Shown here: positions 1 to 7,792 of the stretch, piece by piece
How the letters are laid out: each line of letters opens with the position of its first letter
Numbering within the stretch: position 1 is the first letter of the stretch
NCBI GenBank assembly: GCA_964529265.1
Contig: CAZGVW010000284.1
Span: 1 to 17,094, forward strand
Length of the DNA stretch: 17,094 nt
Direction of reading: 5' to 3'
Source of the DNA: CAZGVW01 sp964529265
Lineage (GTDB): Bacteria; Planctomycetota; Phycisphaerae; Phycisphaerales; UBA1924
The notes under the pieces: model-generated
Seen by the model: only the letters and a program-made list of their open reading frames with translations
Told to the model about the DNA's origin: nothing
Databases searched by the model: none
Made by a program: the position numbers and the translations under genes

Positions 1-1
1 C

Positions 2-244
2 GCCAACCTCGGCTGTGGCTCGCCCGCGATCGTGGACATGGGCGCCTTCGAGTCCGCCGGCGCCGTGGCGCCCTCACTCCCCTTCGCCGACCTGAACGGC
101 GACGGCGTCGTGAACTCGTCCGATCTCGCCATCGTGCTCGCCACTTGGGGCGTCTGCCAGACCGATTGCTGCCCCGGCGACCTGAACCTCGATGGCGTCG
201 TTGATTCCTCCGACCTCGCCCAGCTCCTCGGCAGCTGGGGCTGA
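2..244 (+). CDS. C-terminal part of exported protein with dockerin-type repeats (5' end outside window)
   Basis: Only the last 80 residues are present; the frame is already open at base 2, so the start lies upstream. The first visible stretch, CGSPAIVDMGAFE, resembles the end of right-handed beta-helix / 'choice-of-anchor Q' domains, which often finish in a DxGAxE motif. It is followed by two EF-hand-like dockerin repeats, DLNGDGVVNSSDL and DLNLDGVVDSSDL, each with Asp/Asn at calcium-binding positions, and the chain ends in LLGSWG. This terminal pair ending in WG is common on exported planctomycete proteins. There it is probably a sorting or anchoring module rather than part of a cellulosome; that role is inference. 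The catalytic or binding part of the protein is not visible. The next gene, in the same direction, starts about 260 bases downstream. Confidence 0.8.
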   Translation, partial: ANLGCGSPAIVDMGAFESAGAVAPSLPFADLNGDGVVNSSDLAIVLATWGVCQTDCCPGDLNLDGVVDSSDLAQLLGSWG

Positions 245-336
245 ACACGGAACCATCTCCAACCGCGCCGGTCGGAGGTTCGCGCCCTGTCGCCGAGCCT
301 CCGGCCGGTCCGCGGCTTTGTCGAACCCCAGGACCG

Positions 337-365
337 TTGGCGCGCCCATGAGCCACGGATACACT
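337..365 (+). promoter_or_regulatory. Candidate housekeeping-type promoter upstream of the sigma factor gene
   Basis: TTGGCG at 337-342 and TACACT at 360-365 are separated by 17 bases. Each box matches the sigma-70 consensus at four of six positions. Transcription would start near 372 and leave an untranslated leader of about 130 bases before the ATG at 504. The rest of 245-503 shows no gene and no obvious terminator hairpin for the upstream dockerin gene. The match is modest and the genome is GC-rich, so this is only a candidate. Confidence 0.3.
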
Positions 366-503
366 CAACTTCGTGCTGCACGCCTGTCGAGCCCGCCGCG
401 GCGACGACGGCCATCCCGCTGCGTCGGAGATGGCCTTCATCACGTCCGAGTCGCCCCGGCCCGCACGCTTCGACATCCGCCCCGGCGGGCAAGCCGCGGG
501 CCG

Positions 504-1091
504 ATGAGCGAGCCCGACGCAAACCTGACCCAACTGCTGCGGGCGGCGGCCACTGGGAGCCGCGGCGACCTCGATGCCCTCCTCGCCGCCATCTACAACG
601 ACCTCAAGCGCGTCGCCGCCAACCACCTTCAGGCCGAGCGCCCCGACCACACGCTCCAGCCCACCGCGCTGGTCCACGAGGCGTACCTGAAACTCATCGA
701 CCAGCGCTCAACCGATTGGAAAGACCGCGTCCATTTCTTCTCGATCGCCTCCCGCGTGATCCGTCGCATCCTGGTCGATCACGCACGGGAGCGCCTGGCC
801 CTGAAACGCGGCGGCGATCGCGGGCGTGTGCCCCTTGAGAGGCTCGAAGTGCTCGTCGGCGAGCCGCGTGTGGACGCCGCGGCCCTCGACGACGCCCTCA
901 ACGAACTCGCCACGATCGACGAGCGCCAGGCCCAGATCGTCGAACTGCGCTTCTTCGGCGGGCTCACGATCGAGGAGGTTGCCGCGGCGCTCTCCATGGG
1001 CGCCCGAAGCGTCGATCGCGAGTGGCGCTGCGCCAAAGCATGGCTCTTCTGCCGTCTTGCCGAAGGCGCAGGGGAGCCCGGCGATGGATGA
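504..1091 (+). CDS. ECF-family RNA polymerase sigma factor (planctomycete type, kinase-linked)
   Basis: This 195-residue protein matches the Sigma70_ECF family typical of planctomycetes. Region 2 spans about residues 8-100 and includes LVHEAYLKL (56-64) and the stretch FFSIASRVIRRILVDHAR (78-94 area). Region 4, about 130-185, carries the helix-turn-helix LRFFGGLTIEEVAAAL and the family signature SVDREWR followed by KAWL. Canonical ECF factors have an acidic DAED motif just before LVxE; here it is QPTA (residues 52-55), with Thr54 at bases 663-665. ECF43-type factors show the same change and are activated when a partner kinase phosphorylates the threonine. The frame is open upstream, but ATG 504 is where family similarity begins; no strong Shine-Dalgarno is seen. 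The stop overlaps the kinase start in ATGGATGA, so the two are almost certainly co-translated. No anti-sigma gene is visible. Confidence 0.9.
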   Translation: MSEPDANLTQLLRAAATGSRGDLDALLAAIYNDLKRVAANHLQAERPDHTLQPTALVHEAYLKLIDQRSTDWKDRVHFFSIASRVIRRILVDHARERLALKRGGDRGRVPLERLEVLVGEPRVDAAALDDALNELATIDERQAQIVELRFFGGLTIEEVAAALSMGARSVDREWRCAKAWLFCRLAEGAGEPGDG

Positions 1092-4000
1092 CGCAACGCT
1101 GACGCGGCGGTCGCACGCCATACTGAAACTCGTGGTGGACGCACCCCGGGGCGATCAGGCCGCCCTCGTCGATGAAGCCTGCGCCGGCGACGATCGCCTG
1201 CGCCGCAGGGTGCTCACCCTCGTCGCCGCGCTCGACGAAACCCAGGGCTTCCTCGAAACGCCCGCCCTCGAGCGCTCCCGGAACGGGCCGCAACCCGAGA
1301 TACGCCAACCGCCCGCTGAGATCGGCGGCTACAGAATCGTCGGCGTCATCGGGACCGGCGGCATGGCGACCGTGTACGAAGCCGTGCAGGAAAACCCATC
1401 GCGCCGCGTGGCCCTCAAGGTGCTTCGCTTCGGATTGGCGCACACCTCCGCGCTGCATCGATTCGTCTTCGAAACCGAGGTCCTCGCCCGCTTGCGTCAC
1501 CCCGGCATCGCGCAGATCTACGAAGCCGGCACACACGACGACGGCCACGGCGCCTCCATCCCCTTTTTCGCGATGGAGCACATCGCCAACGCCCGCCGCC
1601 TCACGGAATACGCCGATGACCGCGGCCTCGACCTCCGCGGGCGCCTCCTCCTCTTCACCGAAGTCTGCGACGCCGTGCAGCACGGCCATCAGAATGGCGT
1701 CATCCATCGCGATCTGAAGCCGAGCAACGTCCTCGTCGATGGCGCCGGCGTCCCCAAGGTCATCGATTTCGGCGTCGCCCGCTCCACCGACCCCGAGCAG
1801 GCGTGGATCACGCGCCAGTCGGATGTCGGCCAACTCGTCGGCACGCTCAACTACATGAGCCCGGAGCAGTGCGCCGCCGATCAGACCGTTGACGCCCGCG
1901 CCGATGTCTATTCCCTCGGCGTCATGCTCTATGAACTCCTCTGCGGCCGCCTTCCGCACGATCTCTCCGGCGTCCCCGTGCCCGAGGCGCTCCGCATCGT
2001 CCGCATGGAGGCGCCCGCCCGCCCGAGCGCCGTCAACCCCGAACTCCGCGGCGATATCGAGGCCATCCTCCTCATGGCCATCGAGAAGGATCCCGAACGC
2101 CGCTATCGCTCCGTCGCCGCCCTCGCGACCGACATCCAGCGCAGCCTCCGCTCCGAGATGATCGAAGCCCGGCCCCCGACGCTCATGTATCAGTGTCGCC
2201 TCTTCGCGCGCCGCAACAGGGGCCTCGTCGGAGCGATCGGCGCCGTCGCCGCGGTGCTTCTCATCAGCGCCATCGTCAGCGCCGGCTTCGCGATTCGCGC
2301 CACGCGCGAAGCCCGCGCCCGCCACGCGGCCGAGATCACCGCCATCGCCGAACGCGATCACGCCGTCTGGCGCTCATACATCGCCTCCATCGCCGCGTCG
2401 CTCTCCGCCTATCAGTCGAACGACGTCTACGCCGTCCGCCGCCGCCTCGACGACGCCCCCGCCCAGCACCGCGGCTGGGAGTGGCGCTTCCTCGACGCCA
2501 CCGCCGACCGCAGCCTCCGCGTCGTCACCGCTCACGACGACATGGTCTTCGGCTTCGCCCCATCCCCCGACCGCGCCCGCATCGCCACCTGCGGCCGCGA
2601 CGGCGGCGTCGCGATCTGGAACGCGCAAACCGGCGAGCGCCTCGCCACGGCAGCCAAACACGCCTCGTCCGCGCTCTGCGTCGCCTTCAGCCCGGATGGC
2701 GATCAGATCGTCACCGGATCAACCGACGGCGCGATGTTCGTCAGCGACGCCGCCACCGGCGCCCTGCGCAGGCTCATCGATTCCGTCGGCGATTCCGTGC
2801 TCAGCGTCGCCTTCGGCCCCGGCGACGTCATCGCCGCCGCCATCAGCGGCCGGCCCGCCGTGCTCCGAAGCGCCGAAACCGGCGAACCCCTCCGTGAACT
2901 CGACGATCAGCCCGCCATCCGCCACGTCGCGTTCTCCCCGGATGGCCGCACGCTCGCCACCGCGAGCGAACAGGACGAAATCCGCCTCCGCAACGCAGAC
3001 ACCTGCGAACCTGTGCACACACTCAGCGTCCCAGGCGTGATCGGCGGCCTCGCCTTCAGCGATGATGGCGGCCTCATCGCCGCCGGCGCCGACGAAGGCC
3101 GCATCACCATCTTCCGCACCGACACCGGCGAACGAGTCTTCAACCTCCGCACACCCCAGAGCCTTGCGCTCGTCCGCGCTCTCAATTTTTCGCCCTCAGC
3201 CGATCGCCTCGCCTCCGGCCACGGCGATCGCACCATCACGCTCTGGTCCATCGCCGGCGATGCGCCCACCATCCTCGCGCAACTCAGGGGCCACGCACAG
3301 GGAGTCTCCGGCGTCGCCTTCAGCCCCGATGCCTCCCTCATCACCTCCTCCGCGTGGGACCGCACCATCCGCCTCTGGGGCGTCGCCGATCACGACCTCG
3401 CCGAGCCCATTCCCACGCTCCGAGGCCACGCCGATCGCGTCATCGCCGTCCGCTTCGCACCCGATTCCTCCTTCCTCGCCACATCCTCCAACGATGGCGA
3501 CGTCCGCCTCTGGGACCCCGACCTCGGCCAGTGCCTGGGCGCGCTCCGCGGGCACACAGGCCCCGTCTTCGGCCTCGCCTTCAGCCCCGATGGCCGCCGC
3601 ATCGCCACCTCATCGCACGACGACACCGTCCGCATCTGGTCCGCCCGCACCGGCGCTCTCGAGCGCGCCCTCGACGACCACACCGACGATGTATGGACCG
3701 TCGGCTTCAGCCCCGATGGACGCCTCCTCGCCTCAGGCAGCGACGACAAAACCATCCGTGTCCGCGCCGCCCCCTCCTGGAAAACGCAGCGCACACTCAC
3801 CGGCCACACCGAGCGCGTCACCTGCCTCGCCTTCGCGCCGGATGGCGACACCATCGCCTCCACCTCGCGCGATCAGACCGTCCGCCTCTGGAGCGCCTCC
3901 TCCGGCGAACTCCACCACGTATGCAACGGCCACGGCGCGGATGTCTTCTCCGTCCTCTTCAGCCCGGATGGCGCGCTCGTCTATTCCGGCAGCCGCGATG

Positions 4001-4476
4001 GCGCCGTTAGGGTCTGGAGCGCCGCCACCGGCGAACCCATCGACGTCATGGAGGCCCCAGGCCAGTTCGTCACCAGCCTCTCCCTCAGCCGCGATGGAGC
4101 GCGCCTCGCCGCCGGCTCATGGCTCGGCGAGATCATGCTCTGGGACCTCAACTCCCGCGACATGGTCGCCTCATTCAAAGGCCACAACTCCGCCATCCGC
4201 GGCGTGTCCTTCTCCCCGGACGACCGCTGGCTCGCCGCAACCTCCTACGAATGGACCACACGCCTCTTCGATACCGCCCCGCCCGCCCAACGCGCTCAAC
4301 TCCGCGCCGAAGCCGCACGCGCCTCCGCCGACGCCGACCTCGCCGTAGAGCGATTGCTTGCTGAGCACGGCGACACCGACCGGGCCGCCGCGGCCATCGA
4401 TGCCGCGGCCGACCACACGACGCCCTGGCGCCGCAAAGCGATCCTCCGCAGAGCGCTCGCGTCTCAACCCCATTGA
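1084..4476 (+). CDS. Transmembrane Ser/Thr protein kinase with 14 WD40 repeats
   Basis: 1130 residues. The kinase domain (about 83-355) has the glycine loop GTGGMA (90-95), VALK with Lys112, a helix-C Glu at about 130, HRDLKPSN (208-215, catalytic Asp210), DFG (228-230) and an APE-equivalent SPE (259-261), so it looks active. A single membrane segment lies at about 380-404. Next come a charged helical linker and the RGWEWRFL motif seen in planctomycete WD40 kinases. I count 14 WD40-like repeats from about 478 to 1065, enough for two seven-bladed propellers, and then a helical tail. The propellers would lie across the membrane from the kinase; they may sense a ligand or a partner protein. The ATG at 1084 overlaps the sigma factor stop by 8 bases. 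The adjacent sigma factor is the most likely phosphorylation target. Upstream in-frame codons lie inside the sigma gene and are not used as the start. Confidence 0.93.
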   Translation: MDDATLTRRSHAILKLVVDAPRGDQAALVDEACAGDDRLRRRVLTLVAALDETQGFLETPALERSRNGPQPEIRQPPAEIGGYRIVGVIGTGGMATVYEAVQENPSRRVALKVLRFGLAHTSALHRFVFETEVLARLRHPGIAQIYEAGTHDDGHGASIPFFAMEHIANARRLTEYADDRGLDLRGRLLLFTEVCDAVQHGHQNGVIHRDLKPSNVLVDGAGVPKVIDFGVARSTDPEQAWITRQSDVGQLVGTLNYMSPEQCAADQTVDARADVYSLGVMLYELLCGRLPHDLSGVPVPEALRIVRMEAPARPSAVNPELRGDIEAILLMAIEKDPERRYRSVAALATDIQRSLRSEMIEARPPTLMYQCRLFARRNRGLVGAIGAVAAVLLISAIVSAGFAIRATREARARHAAEITAIAERDHAVWRSYIASIAASLSAYQSNDVYAVRRRLDDAPAQHRGWEWRFLDATADRSLRVVTAHDDMVFGFAPSPDRARIATCGRDGGVAIWNAQTGERLATAAKHASSALCVAFSPDGDQIVTGSTDGAMFVSDAATGALRRLIDSVGDSVLSVAFGPGDVIAAAISGRPAVLRSAETGEPLRELDDQPAIRHVAFSPDGRTLATASEQDEIRLRNADTCEPVHTLSVPGVIGGLAFSDDGGLIAAGADEGRITIFRTDTGERVFNLRTPQSLALVRALNFSPSADRLASGHGDRTITLWSIAGDAPTILAQLRGHAQGVSGVAFSPDASLITSSAWDRTIRLWGVADHDLAEPIPTLRGHADRVIAVRFAPDSSFLATSSNDGDVRLWDPDLGQCLGALRGHTGPVFGLAFSPDGRRIATSSHDDTVRIWSARTGALERALDDHTDDVWTVGFSPDGRLLASGSDDKTIRVRAAPSWKTQRTLTGHTERVTCLAFAPDGDTIASTSRDQTVRLWSASSGELHHVCNGHGADVFSVLFSPDGALVYSGSRDGAVRVWSAATGEPIDVMEAPGQFVTSLSLSRDGARLAAGSWLGEIMLWDLNSRDMVASFKGHNSAIRGVSFSPDDRWLAATSYEWTTRLFDTAPPAQRAQLRAEAARASADADLAVERLLAEHGDTDRAAAAIDAAADHTTPWRRKAILRRALASQPH

Positions 4477-4642
4477 TCGAGACCCCGGCGACGACCACCC
4501 ACGCCCGATATTCCCCGCCTCACGATGCCGCGAGGGCACGTCGGTCCCGCGGCTCGTATGGGTGATCCCGATTCTGGCGGCTGCGTCCGCTTTCCTTGGG
4601 AAGTTCGGAAACGAGCCGTCGCCGCCGACCGATGAACCCTTT

Positions 4643-5113
4643 ATGCCGCCCACCCGCCTTCGTGGCTGCTCCCTTCCCCACGCCGCCGTTCGCGCGGGCG
4701 TCGCCGTCCTCGTGGCTGGGATCTTCCTCTACGCCGCGAGCGTTATCGAGCCGGACGACTCACTCGCGTCAACCGGCAAGGACTCCGCTGAAACGTCGTC
4801 CAGTGCTCCCGGCCGAAGCGGCTCGGCTCGCGACGCCGCCGCGCGCGACGGAAACCATTCCGGCGCCACCGCCGCGGAGATGTACGCCCCCGCGCCCGAA
4901 GGCGAGCCCGCGTCGCTCGGCTCCCTCAGCGGCCCGCAGTACTCCGTGCGCATCCGCGCGTCGCAAACCGGCCCGCTCTACACCATCCTCGACGACAACG
5001 GCCTCGTCCTCGCCGAGGACCTCACCGCGGAGCAGGCGTCCGAGCAGTTCCCCGACCTCGATCTCGCGGGAATGCAGGCCGGCATGATGGCCACGGCCGA
5101 CGTGCCTTTCTAA
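4643..5113 (+). CDS. Small single-pass membrane protein of unknown function
   Basis: 156 residues. The N-terminus (MPPTRLRGCSLPH) is basic and is followed by one hydrophobic segment at about residues 14-35, which fits an uncleaved anchor or a signal sequence. A low-complexity Ser/Ala/Gly linker follows (about 38-85). The C-terminal 55 residues look like a small folded domain beginning YSVRIRASQTGPLYTILDDNG and containing ADDLTAEQ-like acidic helices. I do not recognise the family. The frame is open back to 4358, inside the kinase gene. ATG 4643 was chosen because it places the hydrophobic segment at the N-terminus, though there is no clear Shine-Dalgarno. It lies 166 bases after the kinase in the same direction and could be co-transcribed with it. 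Its 3' end converges on nadD with 45 bases between them and no clear terminator. Confidence 0.65.
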   Translation: MPPTRLRGCSLPHAAVRAGVAVLVAGIFLYAASVIEPDDSLASTGKDSAETSSSAPGRSGSARDAAARDGNHSGATAAEMYAPAPEGEPASLGSLSGPQYSVRIRASQTGPLYTILDDNGLVLAEDLTAEQASEQFPDLDLAGMQAGMMATADVPF

Positions 5114-5158
5114 GTGATCGCGCCGAGGCTCTCGCGCCCGCGCGTCAGTCCCCGCCGC

Positions 5159-5860
5159 TCACACCCCATACAACCGGCGCGCCCTGATGTAGCCCAGCAC
5201 CGCCTCCGGCACGACGCCGCGCAGCGATGGCGCATCCGCGCCCTCACGCGCCAGCGCCGCCCGCACATCCGTTGACGCCGCCTCGATCGTCGGCAGTTCA
5301 ATAATCCGCCGACGCCACAACTCCAGGTCATCCTCGCCCCAGTTGGGCTGCAGAGCCTTGCGCAGCGCCGAGCGCGTTTCTTCCGGCGCCCGCAGCAACA
5401 CCAGCGGCTCCGCCAGCCTCACGATCTCCCCCGGCTCGCGCCACCGGTGGAACTGCGCGGCCTGGTCCGCGCCGATCAGCAGCCGCATCCGCTTCATCCG
5501 CGGCAGCGCCGCCCTCAACTCCCGCAGCGTGTCCACCGTGTAACTCGTTCCCCCGCGCCGGATCTCGACGTCGCTCACGCTTGCCCGCGCCGTCCCCTCG
5601 AGCGCCAGCCGCACCATCTCCATCCGGTCCTCCGCCGAAGCCCCCGCCTCGCGCTCCTTGAGCGGCGTCCGCGCCGTCGGAACGTACAGCGCCCAGTCCG
5701 CCCCGATCGCATCCCGCGCCTTCGGCGGCAGTTCAACATGCGCGCGGTGGGGGGGATCGAACGCCCCGCCGAACACCAGCAGCGATTCACAGTTCGCCGG
5801 AACCGGAACCTCCGCCCCGTGCGCCGCGGCGCCGCCATGTCCGCCGGCCGCGCCGCTCAT
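5159..5860 (-). CDS. nadD: Probable nicotinate-nucleotide adenylyltransferase (NadD)
   Basis: NadD transfers AMP from ATP to nicotinate mononucleotide to form deamido-NAD in NAD synthesis. The 233-residue protein has the nucleotidyltransferase opening FGGAFDPPHRAH (30-41, with both HxxH-type histidines), ASAEDRMEMVRLAL, SYTVDTLRELR, LLIGADQAAQFHRW and, near the C-terminus, STDVR (196-200), which corresponds to the ISSTxIR motif. Two family positions differ: the usual GGTFDP reads GGAFDP, and the PPHK-like motif reads ARTPLK (66-68 PLK). The frame extends 33 codons further upstream, but the chosen ATG overlaps the stop of the upstream gene as ATGA, a standard coupled start; the extra N-terminal codons are Gly/Ala-rich and overlap the neighbour. 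It is the last gene of a four-gene operon. Confidence 0.88.
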   Translation of the reverse strand: MSGAAGGHGGAAAHGAEVPVPANCESLLVFGGAFDPPHRAHVELPPKARDAIGADWALYVPTARTPLKEREAGASAEDRMEMVRLALEGTARASVSDVEIRRGGTSYTVDTLRELRAALPRMKRMRLLIGADQAAQFHRWREPGEIVRLAEPLVLLRAPEETRSALRKALQPNWGEDDLELWRRRIIELPTIEAASTDVRAALAREGADAPSLRGVVPEAVLGYIRARRLYGV

Positions 5861-6528
5861 GCCGCCCTGTCGCTCCGCATCCCCTGCGCCGCCAGCAACT
5901 CCACCACCCGCCCCGACACCGCCCGCAGCGCCGCCCGCGACCGCCGGCTCAACTTCCACAAGGTCGGCAGCAGCGCCGGCGCAATGAGCGCGCTCCCCAG
6001 AACCCGCGCCGCTCGCGTATACCCGCGCTCATCCACCCAGTTCACCGCCGATTCCGGCAGCCCATCCTCCGGCCCATCGCTCACCCCGCGCACCACCGCC
6101 CACCGCAACCCCGCCTCCTGGCACGCGCTCGCAAACGCATGCGATTCGCAATCCGCCAGCGCCGCTCCTGTCGCCTCGAACATCTGCTTCTTCTGCCGCT
6201 TCGAAAACGCCGGCGCCGACAGCCCGACGATCGTCACCGGGTCCCCGTCCCCCGGCGGCATCACCGTCGGCCGCCAATGCCGCGCCCGCGCCAGGTCCAC
6301 CACCCGCCCGATCCGCGGCGCCGTCTCCTCGGTCTCCGTCAGCCCGCCCGCCAGCCCCGCCAGCACCACCAGCCGCGGACGCTCCCCATCCTCCAGCAGC
6401 GCCTTCACCGCCGCGGCCATCGCGTCCTCCCCCGGCCCCGTGCGCCGCACGTCCGCGACCGATCGCGCCGCCGCGGCAATCGCGCGTCGCTCAATCTCCA
6501 ATGGACACAGCACCACCGCCTCGGCCAT
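5857..6528 (-). CDS. Nucleoside phosphorylase / nucleosidase superfamily protein
   Basis: 223 residues with the layout of the PNP/MTAN superfamily, which cleaves or phosphorolyses nucleosides. Visible landmarks are the N-terminal AVVLCPLEIERRAI, the TGPGEDAMAAAV loop (30-41), VVLAGLAGGL (54-63, the T/A-G-x-A-G-G strand), DCESHAFASACQEAG (126-140, equivalent to the DMEGAA ribose-binding segment with Glu128) and VVRGVSDGPED (145-155), whose Asp151 matches the catalytic Asp. The substrate cannot be assigned: MTA/SAH nucleosidases, futalosine hydrolases and hopanoid-linked phosphorylases share these motifs. About 50 C-terminal residues are basic and rich in Ala, Leu and Arg. The gene follows the HEAT-like gene by 43 bases and its stop overlaps the nadD start, so the two products are made together, perhaps in nucleotide or NAD recycling (inference). 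Confidence 0.78.
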   Translation of the reverse strand: MAEAVVLCPLEIERRAIAAAARSVADVRRTGPGEDAMAAAVKALLEDGERPRLVVLAGLAGGLTETEETAPRIGRVVDLARARHWRPTVMPPGDGDPVTIVGLSAPAFSKRQKKQMFEATGAALADCESHAFASACQEAGLRWAVVRGVSDGPEDGLPESAVNWVDERGYTRAARVLGSALIAPALLPTLWKLSRRSRAALRAVSGRVVELLAAQGMRSDRAA

Positions 6529-6571
6529 GCGCAGAGGCTACCGCCGGGGCGTTCGGCCCGCATCATGTGCC

Positions 6572-6931
6572 TCAAGCGCCCTCAATCTCATCCGCCGCCC
6601 GGATCGCCGCGATCGCAATATCGACCGGCGTCGTCCCGTCATCGTACAGCGCGCGCAACCGCTCCACCGCCGGCCTCCATCGCGCCTCGGCCATGCGCCG
6701 GATGATCCGCAGCGCCGTCTTCACATCCGTCTCTTCGCCCAGCCGCGCCAGCAGCGCCTCGTGCGCCCGGCCCGCCACGCCAGGCGACGCCTCCGCCAGC
6801 GCAATCACGTCCGCCGCGGCCACCCGCCGCACCTTCGCGTCCACATGCGAGAGTCGCTCGACAAGCGCCGCCAGCCGCGCCTCATCGTCCGCGCCGCCGC
6901 CCGCTTCGCCCCCCGAATCGACCGGACTCAT
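6572..6931 (-). CDS. Small HEAT-repeat-like helical protein
   Basis: 119 residues. After an acidic, Gly-rich N-terminus the chain is almost entirely amphipathic helix: LAALVERLSHVDAKVRRVAA, then ADVIALAEASP, then LLARLGEETDVKTALRIIRR, then ERLRALYDDGTTPVDIAIAA. The DAKVRRVAA and DVKTALRII pieces resemble the second helix of HEAT repeats, so about two to three repeats may be present. Such proteins usually act as protein-binding scaffolds; no enzyme motif is seen. The start ATG overlaps the stop of the upstream lipoprotein gene (ATGA), which fixes the start and implies translational coupling. The nucleoside-phosphorylase-family gene follows after 43 bases. Confidence 0.68.
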   Translation of the reverse strand: MSPVDSGGEAGGGADDEARLAALVERLSHVDAKVRRVAAADVIALAEASPGVAGRAHEALLARLGEETDVKTALRIIRRMAEARWRPAVERLRALYDDGTTPVDIAIAAIRAADEIEGA

Positions 6932-7626
6932 CTCCCGCCCGGCTTGTCTGCCTCATCCGGAGCGCCGGCCCGCTGCTCATCCTGCCGCGGCTGCGCCATG
7001 TCCGGCGGAGCGCTCCCCGTCGAATCAGTTGACCCCGCCGCGGCGCTCCGATACGGCGACCCCGCCTCCGACCCCGGCCCCAGCGGCTGCGTGTCCTTGT
7101 CCGGAAGGTAATGCAGCGGCGGCGTGTTCAGCGCGCCGATCATCCACGTCCGATGCGAAACCACCCGCCACGGCTGCACGCCGCCGCGGAAACTCAGCGT
7201 CATCGCCTGGTGCACCGCGCCCTGGCCATCCGGCGCGCTCAGGTCCATCACCGGCCGGAAGACATCCACTTCCGCCTCGTCCCCGCGCACCCAGATTCGC
7301 GCAATGTGATACGTCGGCCACGTCTCGAGCCCCGGCGCCATCGCCCGCGCCTCAGGATCATCGATCCGCTCCACGATCTGCAGCGTCCGCTTCCGCAGCA
7401 TCCCCTCCGGGAAACTGATCGCGTACGGCCCCTCGCTCGGATGCCGCTCGCGCACCCACCGCATCGATTCAATCATCAACTCCGTCATCGCCGACGAGTT
7501 CGGATTGTTCGATGCGAAATCGCCGCCCACCGGCGGGTACGACTGGAATCCCACGCACCCGGCACCCAAGAGCGCCGCGCCCGAAAGAGCGCCGATCATG
7601 GCCGCGGCGAAAAGGTTCCGTCCCAT
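6928..7626 (-). CDS. Probable lipoprotein of unknown function, first gene of the nadD operon
   Basis: 232 residues. The N-terminus MGRNLFAAAMIGALSGAALL is a signal peptide with Arg3 and a hydrophobic core, ending in GAGC with Cys24 as the candidate lipidation site. The lipobox is imperfect because Gly, not Leu/Val, sits at -3. The mature part has a compact domain (about residues 50-165) with aromatic-rich beta stretches such as YHIARIWVRGDEAEVDVFRP and WRVVSHRTW, followed by a disordered Ser/Gly/Pro/acidic tail. I do not recognise the domain. The frame opens 20 codons earlier, but ATG 7626 is preceded by GGAGG at a spacing of 7, which decides the start. It heads a tight operon and shares a 166-base divergent intergenic region with the PD40-protein gene. 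Confidence 0.72.
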   Translation of the reverse strand: MGRNLFAAAMIGALSGAALLGAGCVGFQSYPPVGGDFASNNPNSSAMTELMIESMRWVRERHPSEGPYAISFPEGMLRKRTLQIVERIDDPEARAMAPGLETWPTYHIARIWVRGDEAEVDVFRPVMDLSAPDGQGAVHQAMTLSFRGGVQPWRVVSHRTWMIGALNTPPLHYLPDKDTQPLGPGSEAGSPYRSAAAGSTDSTGSAPPDMAQPRQDEQRAGAPDEADKPGGR

Positions 7627-7633
7627 TGTGCAA

Positions 7634-7638
7634 CCTCC
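7634..7638 (-). promoter_or_regulatory. Strong Shine-Dalgarno of the lipoprotein gene
   Basis: On the minus strand GGAGG lies 7 bases before ATG 7626. It supports this start over the in-frame ATG 20 codons upstream at 7686, which has no comparable site and would place charged residues ahead of the signal peptide. Confidence 0.75.
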
Positions 7639-7702
7639 GTGTCGCTGATGCCTCCGGGCGCCCATAGTCCGGGCCTCCCGGCTCACGTGTCTCGCCGCCG
7701 CC

Positions 7703-7733
7703 AGTGTACCTGCTGTGTCCGCACCCGTCGCAA
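7703..7733 (-). promoter_or_regulatory. Candidate promoter of the lipoprotein-nadD operon
   Basis: Read on the minus strand, TTGCGA (7733-7728) and TACACT (7708-7703) are 19 bases apart, longer than the ideal 17. Transcription would start about 70 bases before ATG 7626. The same TACACT -10 sequence occurs in the candidate promoter before the sigma factor gene. The evidence is weak. Confidence 0.25.
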
Positions 7734-7792
7734 CCCGGCCCTACCATGAGCGATTCACCTTTACCCGGCGGCCCCAGAAAGGCGATTTCACG

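Noticed and set aside
192..503. Extending the sigma factor to a 299-residue protein using the open frame from 192
   Set aside because: The extra part is Arg/Pro/Ser-rich without sigma similarity and overlaps the dockerin gene; family similarity starts at ATG 504.
964..2361. Long minus-strand open frame (465 codons) opposite the kinase
   Set aside because: Asp/Gly/Ala/Glu-rich composition is what the antisense of a GC-rich gene yields; the kinase frame carries clear motifs.
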